In this document: positions 55,860 to 64,000 of the stretch, piece after piece
Layout: each line of letters opens with the position of its first letter
Position numbering within the stretch: position 1 is the stretch's first letter
Assembly: GCA_951812925.1 (NCBI GenBank)
Contig: OX638370.1
Location: 40,427,948 to 40,491,947 of the forward strand
Length of the DNA stretch: 64,000 nt
Source of the DNA: Calliopum simillimum
Lineage: Eukaryota; Arthropoda; Insecta; Diptera; Lauxaniidae
Reading direction: 5' to 3'
Program-made: the position numbers and the translations under genes
Notes under the pieces: generated by a model
What the model was told of the DNA's origin: nothing
Database searches by the model: none
Seen by the model: only the letters and a program-made list of their open reading frames with translations

Positions 55860-56115
55860 TCGTTAGTTACTCGTCAGAAGCTCCGAGAGTTCGGTTGGTA
55901 GGTTCTATATAGTCCGGACTTAGCACCAAGTGATTATTATATGTTCCCGTCTATGGCAAACGATTTTGCTGGTGAAAAATGCGCTTCAAGAGAGGTTTGC
56001 GAAAATCGGTTGCTACAGTTTTTGATCATAAGTACCGCGGTTTTTATGTGAGAGGTATAATACCTTCAAAATGACAGAAAGTTATCAAACAAAATGGCGT
56101 ATATTTGATTTAGAT
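55860..56115 (+). pseudogene. mariner transposase, irritans type (third catalytic region and C-terminus)
   Basis: It continues the split gene: SLVTRQKLREFGW, then SPDLAPSDYYMF with the third Asp (near 55913-55950), then ENRLLQFFDHKYRGFY and QNGVYLI near the end. There are several stops and frameshifts. With the earlier part it covers nearly the whole transposase. All three acidic residues are still readable, so the copy died by frameshift and insertion rather than by loss of the catalytic residues. Confidence 0.8.
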
Positions 56116-56127
56116 CGGATCATTCTA

Positions 56128-56541
56128 TATCGCCGGTGCTTACGAAGAAAATCTTCCAACCGAAAGTTGCGGCGAAGAAAATTTTTTTTTTTTTAAATTG
56201 CGGCGAAAAAAATCTTTTTTGTAATATGCGGACAAGAAAATCACTTTTTATAAAATGCGGCGAAGAAAATCACTTTTTACAAAATGCGGCGAAGAAAATC
56301 TCTTTATTTAGTGAATACTTCGACGAGTTACGAAAATAAACATTTCACTTAAAATCGCTGCGAATGAAGCGAGATTTTCTTCGCCGCATTTTGTAAAAAG
56401 TTATTTTCTTCTCCGCATTTTGTAAAAAGTGATTTTCTTGTCCGCATTCGCACAAAAAAGATATTTTTCGACGCAGTTTGAAAAAAAGGATTTTCTTGTC
56501 CGCATTTAAAGAAAAGAGAGTCTCCGTAAGCACCGGCGATA
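56128..56541. mobile_element. 414-bp foldback element built of ATGCGGCGAAGAAAATC units
   Basis: The ends are TATCGCCGGTGCTTACG and CGTAAGCACCGGCGATA, flanked by TA (56126-56127, 56542-56543). The left arm has about six units of roughly 33 bases (atgcggcgaagaaaatcact...) and the right arm has about five in inverse orientation. The centre is near 56340. Open frames at 56136 and 56345 are the units translated. The structure recalls Foldback (FB) elements of Drosophila. Confidence 0.8.
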
Positions 56542-56604
56542 TAGACTAAATAAGCCCTTCAATTTCATACAAAAATAATGGATTTCTTTTAACTATACCT
56601 TATA

Positions 56605-57794
56605 TGGGCAAATCCCAAAAACTTAACATTTTGAGAAAAAAAAAAGTCCGAAAAATTTTTTAAGGCACATGGTTTTCTAGTATTGTACCGTCAAGAGATG
56701 TGTTTTGGGAGTAAAAAATCGTTAACGTTAATCACTTAAGCTACGCGGCGTAAAAAATAAACCATTTTGAATGAAATAAATTATTTTATTTTTACTTTAC
56801 AGTTTTATATCATATATAAACGTTTTATTATGACCGTACACAGACAAAAATATGTGAAAATAAAAAGATCGAACAGATAAGGGCAAATCCCAAAAACTTT
56901 TAACATTTTGAAAAATAAAAGAGGTCGTAAAAATTTTCAAGGCACATGGTTTTCTCGTGTTCTACCGTCAAGAGATGTGTTTTGGGAGTAAAAAATCGTT
57001 AACGTTTACCACTTAAGTTACGCGGCGTAAAAAATAAAGCATTTTGAATGAAATAAAAAAATCCAAAAATAGTTTGATTGTCAAAAATCGAAAAATTCGT
57101 GTTGAATAAGCCAACGCCGCATGGATTTATATTTGTACCAGAATAGGAACAAATGTTCACAAAACATTTTTTGAATGTCAAGATGATGTTTCTCGTGTGC
57201 CGTCGGTTTAAACGATTTTTCAGTCACATTTATGTTTTTTTGCCTCGAACATTTAGCCCTATATAACAAAAACGGTGCATAGCACACCAATTTGGTTTTC
57301 CTATATCTTTTCTGTTTCGAATATGCAATCTAACCCCACCATGAAAATCCTGAAGTTCTAGACGGCGTGGCTGTAAAGTTGTTTTAAAGACTCGCATATG
57401 AAAAATTTTGAAATCGACGAACGCTTCTTTAGCACCCTGTAGTTTTTTATAGAAGCTACTCACATATATTTGCATTATCCTATTCAAAAGGGGTATCAAT
57501 TCAGTAAAGTTTTTACTGAAAACCAACATTCTAAAGTACACGGCGTGAGTACAGCATACAGATATAATCATAAAATATTGCAACAGACACGGCAAATTTG
57601 AATAAACTGATCATTCAAATGGTAATATCTATTCGTACAAGCTTTACTCCAGATTTTTTGTCTCATAAACATGGTAGCATACACCTGTACAATGAAAATG
57701 ATTCATATCCGTCATCTAAAATTGTATAAATTCAGCTCAGTATCGCTATTCAGTATACGGACGCGGGATGTTAAAAGTTTTTGGGATTTGCCCA
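56605..57794. mobile_element. 1.19-kb TIR element with TGGGCAAATCCC ends
   Basis: The ends are TGGGCAAATCCCAAAAACTT and the inverse (AAGTTTTTGGGATTTGCCCA), flanked by TA (56603-56604, 57795-57796). The first 190 bases are repeated directly at 56881-57060 (aggcacatggttttct, ccgtcaagagatgtgttttg, cttaagctacgcggcgtaaa). A 121-codon minus-strand frame (57230-57595) has no recognised domain, so a decayed gene is possible but unproven. Confidence 0.8.
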
Positions 57795-57798
57795 TATA

Positions 57799-57942
57799 TG
57801 AGGCTATGAGCGCAATAGTGGCCTAACCCTCACTTCGTTAAAAAATCAAAAGCAAATAACTTGTGTTTTTATCGACTCAGGATATGTGCTTTTGCTTTAT
57901 CAACGAAGTAAAGGTTAGGCCACTGTTGTGCTCATAGCCTCA
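57799..57942. mobile_element. 144-bp hairpin MITE
   Basis: The ends TGAGGCTATGAGCGCAATAG... and ...CTGTTGTGCTCATAGCCTCA are inverted, with pairing extending about 40 bases (gtggcctaaccctcacttcg). TA lies on both sides, sharing the TATATA stretch with the neighbour at 57794. Confidence 0.8.
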
Positions 57943-57957
57943 TATAGACATGTTCTC

Positions 57958-58173
57958 AATTCCGACTTCGATCGGAATCGGAATGAAATCAATCTTAAAG
58001 TGCTCTGCGTTTCGAAAATCAAAATGGAAACGGAATTTTATTGCAATAAATGAAATTGGCAACTGGTTTCAATCCAATTTACTCAAACGCAATCCCGAAG
58101 TGGTGTTCAACATCGAAATGCAGAGCACCTCAAAATTAATTCCATTCCGATTCCGATATAAAAATTGGAATTG
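57958..58173. mobile_element. 216-bp palindromic element
   Basis: AATTCC...ATCGGAATCGGAATG and its inverse CATTCCGATTCCGAT...GGAATT bound it. gtgctctgcgtttcg pairs with cgaaatgcagagcac. The open frame at 57950-58174 follows from the palindrome and has no domain. No clear duplication. Confidence 0.65.
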
Positions 58174-59936
58174 AAAAAATGCCTGATTATTTGAATTCAC
58201 AAAATTTTTTTGAATTCTAAAAATTTTTGGAATTCTTTAATATTTTTCTTCTTTTTTCTTTTGGAAATTTTTAGATATAATCATAATTTTTCTTTTTCCG
58301 TTGTATTACTTATTATAATAAAATTTGTGATCAAGATGATATTCAGTAAGTTTATATACTCGTATAAGAAACGATTTGAATTATTTTCTCTTTTACATTA
58401 CGTTTTCATTGATTGCCCACAGTACAACCACAGTGTTTGCTTAAAACAAAAAACATTTGAATTAAATTTTTTATGTCTTTGTCACTTCTGTTTGTTATTT
58501 TAGTCTAAAAGTTAAAAAAAATGTATAAAAATTAGGGAACATTTATTTTTATAAAATTTATTTTTTTATTTATTTGAAAATATTGCGAAAAAAATGTTTT
58601 AAATCCATAAGAAAACATTAACATTTTTTCAAAAATGTTAAGTAAGAAAACATTAAGATTTTTTTTTTATTTATTTTTAATTAAAAATACAACTAATTTA
58701 ATTTATTAGCTTGGCTACGTCTGCTGGCAGCAGTACACATTTCAAAAGCAGACTTCTCTTTTAGCTACAATATGAATAGTCGACACATAAAAAACTTTCG
58801 GTTTTTGTTTTTTTTTTTTTTGTTTTTGTGTGTTTGTAAATTAATTTTTCAATTAAAAAATAGATATATATATTTTTGATATATATATATTTCCTCAACA
58901 GCTGCAGCGGCAGCTGACAATTTTTTCACAATTTCTGTATGTTTTCACATATTTTTGCCGTAATTATTAAAGTGTTCTTCATATTATGTAGTTTCTGCTG
59001 CGCTTGCTAGCTGTCTTAAGCTATTTTTATTTTGTTTTTGACGTTGACCAATATTTTAATTTATAAATAAAAATGCCGCTGCGCTATTCAGTGTATAGTT
59101 TTGTTCAACAAATAGTGTATTAGCCGGCCGGCCGGCATATTTGACAAACGTTTTGAGTTTTATTTTACATTTTGTTTTTGTATATTTTATAAATTACTAA
59201 ATATTACAATGTTTTTGTAGTTAAATATATTGTTAGAAAGAAAAAAATAGAAAAATATACACATATTTTACAGAAACAATTATCGTTTGACACAAATAAT
59301 AATGCTTTAGTATAAAAACATTTAATTTCTCTTAACCAAAATTCATAGTAATTTTCTGAGCCTATCTGAAAGACTATATTTTTGAAACAAAAAACCAAAA
59401 AAAAATTGCAAGAATTATTCATAAAATACATATTATTGTTATCCTTAGCGATAGAGTTCAAAATTTATTTATTTTACTGCTTCATATCAGTAATGTATTT
59501 AAATACACAAAAGGGCACCCAACGTCGCACAAACGTGCATATTTCATTCAAACCCATTATAGTTGATTTATAATACACGCGCAATAAAATAATAAAAATT
59601 CAGCATAAAAATTCATATTTGTTAGTTTAGACCTTAGGGCAACACATTTGTTAAGCATAACGAAGTGCGAACGAAACCCTTTTTAGTTGCAAATAATGCT
59701 GAGTTCAAAGTGAAACTGAAACTATATTAAGCAACACTTAAAGTTACACTTGGGGTTGAAAATAGAATATTAGAAAAACAAGAAACAGAGAAATTTGGTA
59801 TCACATGCTAACTATTGAAATATGACAATTATAGCATTTTGCTCAGACATATAAGTCATTTATTAACATTTTCGGAAGTATGCTCACTGAGGGCGAAAAA
59901 CTAATTTAAGAATATTAAATCATTCTGATTCGCCAA
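58174..59936. other. AT-rich sequence with small GC-rich words
   Basis: A TA-rich stretch lies at 58862-58892. 58680-59160 has scattered GC words (cagctgcagcggcagctg, gccggccggccggc). It may be regulatory but nothing definite is seen. The rest is unique AT-rich DNA. Confidence 0.4.
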
Positions 59937-60195
59937 GTGTACAAGCTGATAATTTTTTTGTCTCCGATTTCCCTCAAGTTTGGCAATATGGTAGATCCGG
60001 TGTGCAAAAACAATAATCCGGGAGGATTTGGTCCTAGTACCATTTGTTGTTAAAATACAGGTTGTTGAATTTGGCGTTCTTAGTCATTTTCATGAAAAGG
60101 GTGTTTTTTCAAAAATTTATAGCTCACACCAAAGTTTGTAAATTGATATATGCTAGTAACTGGACCCATTTATTTTTAAGTGTTCTTTTCATAAA
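59937..60195. mobile_element. Solo fragment of the foldback element at 2325
   Basis: cgccaagtgtacaagctg, ggtcctagtaccatttgttg and tttttcaaaaatttatagct match the left arm at 2337-2590. At 60150 the run ctagtaactgg is the empty site for the MITE at 2733. Confidence 0.75.
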
Positions 60196-61118
60196 AAATT
60201 TTTTTTTAAAAAAACCCCCCTTAAATTTTTTTTAAAAGTACTTTAACTTAAAATTTCTGTACAAACTAAGAATCCTAAAGATATTTGTATGATGAACACT
60301 ATGGCATTTCCGATCCACTCAATTTTGTTGTGCTGTCGAGCTATTAAGCTCTGATTGTGATAAAAAAGGCCTTTTAACACTTAAGAGTAAGGCTTTCTTA
60401 AAATTGTGACATCATAGAGAAAAACCTGAAAATGTCATCGTGTTCGTCATACAAAAATCTTTAAGATTCTTGGTTTGTACAGAAATAGCATGACTGTAGA
60501 TGGCTAAAAAAATCATTTTATTTAGTCGCTTTCCATTTTCATACTATGGTCTAATTGGGCTGAAATTCGGGAAAGATATTTATTTTCAGGATTGGAGCAA
60601 AGCCCTCTGGAGAATATAAATCTTAAACATCTTAAGAAATGGATCTATCTAATATTGCAGTATTTTACGAACTAAAGTCACATATATAGAATTTTTATCG
60701 TATACGGTTTTTTAAAACAAACAGAATTCCTTTTTATATTTTATAACTTTATTCCAAAGTCATTATCGTGTTCGCTTCAGTTTACCTGAAATCAAATCTT
60801 ATTCACACGTGTAAAATAGTTTTGGAGATATGACAAATTTATTTTTTTTGGAAAGAGGAATAATAAGACATTTTTTTAATATTAGGGTTCAGCTCCCGCC
60901 CCCAAGTATCTAAAATATAAAATGTGAAAATCGGTTAAAGAATTTTCGAGTCTATCGAGGACTGTCTGTATCTTTTTTATATTTATTTATTGTACATATG
61001 TTTATTAAAAAATCCCAGAAGGTACGACTTTCCGTACTGCAAATCTGAAATTTGAGGATAATACTAAAACACTCTACGTCAGATAGAATTGTATCGATTT
61101 TGATAACACCGCAGCAAG
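60196..61118. other. Unassigned AT-rich sequence
   Basis: 60800-60850 (aatagttttggagatatgac) is a module-like phrase in inverse orientation. No gene. Confidence 0.4.
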
Positions 61119-61516
61119 CCAAAGGTTCCGAATTCATAACGAGCTCGCTGCAAAAATTCGGTAATTCTTTTCAATTTCGATACCGTAATCGTAACGAATT
61201 CGTTACGAATTTTGTATGAGATGGTTGACACGAGCTTGGGACGAAATTTCTAAACGAATTCGTAACTTCATTTCTTGCTCTTACTAAGCAATACCCAGCA
61301 AACCAAATGTGCATTTCTTATTTGAAGGTATTCAATAATAACAAAATGTTGTTTTTTTTTGCCTGCGAGAAATATTTTATTATAAAACGAAAACAAGAAA
61401 GAAAAAGTTTTTAAGAAAAATTTTTTTGAAATCATTTCGAATTCGTTACGAAAACTTTAAATAGTTTCGAATTTGTTCCGAAAAAGCCTGAATTCAGAAA
61501 AATTCGGAACATTTGG
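61119..61516. mobile_element. Possible 400-bp element with iterated CGAATTCGTTACGAA
   Basis: The ends CCAAAGGTTCCGAATT and AATTCGGAACATTTGG are inverted at 15 of 16 positions. Inside, cgaattcgtaac / cgaattcgttacgaa occurs near 61195, 61255 and 61437, with further variants. The flanking duplication is not clear. Confidence 0.55.
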
Positions 61517-63039
61517 GACCTGCCGTCGCTTGAAGGCAGCCGTGTAGTAAGAATGCTACTAAGTCCGCACAAAATGGCGTTGAATAATAATTTCATAATT
61601 TTTATAAAAAAAAAGAAACAAATAAATTTCTGGGATAATTGATAATTCACAATAAAGCAGCTTTTATCTTATATGAGCAACTGCGGCACAATCAGGACAT
61701 AATGACGTGATTCTGAGACAAAAGTAAGTTTGGTCAGCCTCTGCAAAAGACATCTTATGGGAAACATAAATTTTTAAAATAACATAAATGTATCGCAAAT
61801 CTTTACTGACCCACAAAATTGCAGCACATGATAATGATGCGCAAAAATCTTTTTTGTGCAATGCCCGAAACTCAATTGCCAAAATAAAAATTTCTTATAA
61901 ATATATTTCACTTTTTATTTCAACAATTTCACATGAACATTTCTGTTAATGCGTCATAAATATCTGCTACAGAGCAAATGAGTTTAAAAATTAACATCGA
62001 AAAATCTGATAAAGAAATTAATTACATTTTTAAGACCCAAAAAGGAGGCGCACAAAAATTCCAACACAAATTAAGGAATTGCAAAGTTAAATAGCCATCA
62101 CTGTGTTAAAAATAAATAGAACAAATATTAATAATTTGGGGATTTTTTTCCTTTTTTTTTTCTTTCTTTTTTGTAATTTAACATTTGACAGCGCCTCATT
62201 TATCATCAACTGCGTTGTTAAAGAATTCAATTTTGGGTACAATTTCAATTTCAACTGGGCGCAGAGTCAACTGTGTCCTTGAGGATATTGGCGGCTATGA
62301 CTTGGTTGTATTTAATTTTTCACAAATATTTCTTCTTCTCTTTGCTTTTGTTGGTCAGTTCGTAGACCCAATTTGTACAGTCAGTGAAGAGTGCTCTTGT
62401 GTTTTTGTTGTTGTTGGCAACTTTGGCCATTAACCTCAATTTTCGCTTTTATTTGCAGCAGCGCTTATTGTTGTCATTTTTTCGTCCAAAAAAAAAAGGA
62501 ATTTTTGTGCCCCTGTTTTTGCGCCGATTTTAAGTCTTTTTCTTACAAATTTTCTGCCAAGTATTGGCGCAAATATTTTAATGTTTTCAAGTATTTTTTG
62601 TTTTATCACATTGAAATATGGTAGGTAGGTATTGTATCTTATGGATATCATATTTTCGCGTGTAGACTGTTGTGCTATTTGAGGTTGCTATAAATCAAAT
62701 TGAATTGTTGGGGCGCGCTGAGTGTGGAGTATTAATCTTAATGTACGCTATATAGACTGAAGGGATGGTATGTGTACATATATTACACTGGTTCGATTTG
62801 TATGTAGCAAGATGCCTTGCTTTTGAGTAAAAAATCGTTTTTCCGAACGCGTAATTGTAAAACATAAAAAAATCGATATTAGGAACTAAATATTATCTAT
62901 GGTAATACAAAAAAATATATGATTTTTAAAAATTTCTGCAAGACCATAATCTTTATTTAAAGTAGAAGCAAATTTGGGTATCAATTTTGTAAAGGAAAAA
63001 AGTACTGAACAAACCCCATTTTTTTACAAGAAAATGGGC
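61517..63039. other. AT-rich intron-like sequence
   Basis: A TTG-rich tract is at 62400-62425. Open frames at 61664, 62185 and 62436 show no domain or splice context. No feature is supported. Confidence 0.45.
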
Positions 63040-63826
63040 TCGGGGTATATTCACTTTGGCCTTCCGTTTGTAACGCAGAGAAGGAGGCGTGGTAGATATA
63101 GAAAAGTATATATATTCTTGATCAGCGTCACCTCCTGAGTCGATATAGCCATGTCCGTCTGTCTGGCTGGGTGGCTGGCTGGCTGCGTGTTGAAATACAC
63201 TTTTTGGGAAAACTAAGCAAGATAATTCAATGAAATTACGTACACTGCCTCCGTCGTCAAAGATAGTTCGGAAGATTGAAAATGAGCAAAATCGATCAAC
63301 GGACACGCCTACCGCCCATACAAAAAATATATTCAAAACGCAATTTTAGGAGTATTTTTTACGACAATGCAACCAAAATACACATAAATACTACGAATTG
63401 AAAGCTCAAGCTCTGAAAAAAACTGAACAAATTCGGACAAGAGGGCGTGGCACCTATCATATAAACAAATGCATCAAAAAGCTATACTAAAAGCGTTTCT
63501 TGAGATATTCTAACTAAAGTTGACTCAAAAATTATAAATGAAAGCTCTCAACAAAAATTGGGTGAAATCGGTAAGGGGGGAGTGGCACCTCCCATATAAG
63601 CAAATGTTTCAAAATGTTATACTGAAAGAGTTTTTTGAGATAATCCAACCAAATTTCGCTCAGAAACTAAGAACTATAAATGCAAGCTCTGAGCAAAAGC
63701 TGGGTGAACTCGGACAAGAGGACGTGGCACCTCCCATATGAGCAAAATTTCAAAAATACTGCAGTGTAGGGTATTTAATGTTTGGCCAGGCCAAAAGTTA
63801 CACCAAAGGCCAAAGGTTACACTAGT
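63040..63826 (+). mobile_element. DINE-1-like element, copy at 63.0 kb
   Basis: The first bases are lost (begins ctcggggtatattcactt). It then carries ggaggcgtggtagatatag, ttcttgatcagcgtcacctc, gccatgtccgtctgtctgg, three gtggcacctcccatat-type words, gcagtgtagggtatttaatg, the hairpin TTTGGCCAGGCCAAA, a duplicated ccaaaggttacac, and ends in ACTAG before T-rich DNA. Confidence 0.75.
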
Positions 63827-64000
63827 TTTTTTTTTTTTTCATATAAAACCCAAATTGAATATTTAAATTGCATACAGTGCTGCATCGTGACAACTAAACG
63901 CCTCATATCACAGCCAATTTGCATGGATTTTGAGACAACAACAACAACTTGTGTCGCTATTTATTCACAATAAATTAAGTTTTAACGAACCGAAAGTGAA

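Noticed and set aside
56136..56533. Open frames in the 56.1-kb element
   Set aside because: They are the GCGGCGAAGAAAATC units read through; not genes.
57230..57595. 121-codon minus-strand frame inside a TIR element
   Set aside because: No recognisable transposase or other motif; kept only as a remark under the element.
62185..62640. Overlapping frames rich in Cys/Phe
   Set aside because: TTG-rich intronic sequence; no domain and no splice signals that agree with the frames.

Overview
The window is a eukaryotic, AT-rich, intron-like stretch of a higher-fly (Brachycera, Diptera) genome. The grounds are AT-rich low-complexity background, several mariner-family relics, LOA/Jockey-type LINE fragments, and a dispersed repeat whose core closely resembles the Drosophila DINE-1/INE-1 (Helentron-type) repeat as I remember it. 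The family of fly cannot be fixed from this sequence. There is no operon, tRNA, rRNA or CRISPR array that I can support.

Only one part looks like a functional host gene: an internal 246-bp exon on the minus strand (27207 to 26962) with a good acceptor (polypyrimidine tract plus AG) and a consensus donor (AAG|gtaagt). It encodes 82 residues: an Arg/Ser-rich head with three RRxS sites and two membrane spans. I do not recognise the protein. The rest of the window is best read as its flanking long introns, at least 26.9 kb on the 3' side and 36.7 kb on the 5' side if no other exon was missed.

Layout: 1-4 kb holds a DINE-1-like copy with two further elements nested inside it; 4.4-8.2 kb has terminal-inverted-repeat (TIR) and foldback elements; 8.2-10 kb is a LINE 5' half (end of ORF1, endonuclease, linker) split by a 145-bp element; 12.7-13.8 kb is a mariner relic split by a Ty3/Gypsy RT fragment; 14.7-15.3 kb is a palindrome. 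At 18.8 and 23.1 kb lie two nearly pure pentanucleotide arrays, (CATTT)152 and (AAGGT)157. At 26-28.5 kb are a DINE-1-like copy, the exon and a Tc1-like DD37E transposase pseudogene. At 30-36 kb are a TIR element with internal iterated motifs, an internally deleted mariner, a Helitron-like 5' end, a 2-kb palindrome and a pogo-like element. At 37.9-39.5 kb are two decayed tandem arrays and a Helitron-like 3' end. At 40.9-47.6 kb are a DINE-1-like copy, two LINE 3'-half relics (RT; RT plus RNase H) and a TIR element. At 52-58.2 kb are a DINE-1-like copy, an irritans-type mariner split by a 1.3-kb element, and a chain of TA-flanked elements. At 59.9-64 kb are a solo foldback fragment, an iterated-motif element and a last DINE-1-like copy.

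The recurring theme is short non-autonomous elements flanked by TA. Many have the terminal motif repeated inside them, and they are often nested so that target-site duplications, empty sites or interrupted reading frames prove the insertion. All transposase and RT relics found are disrupted, so any activity would have to come from elsewhere in the genome.
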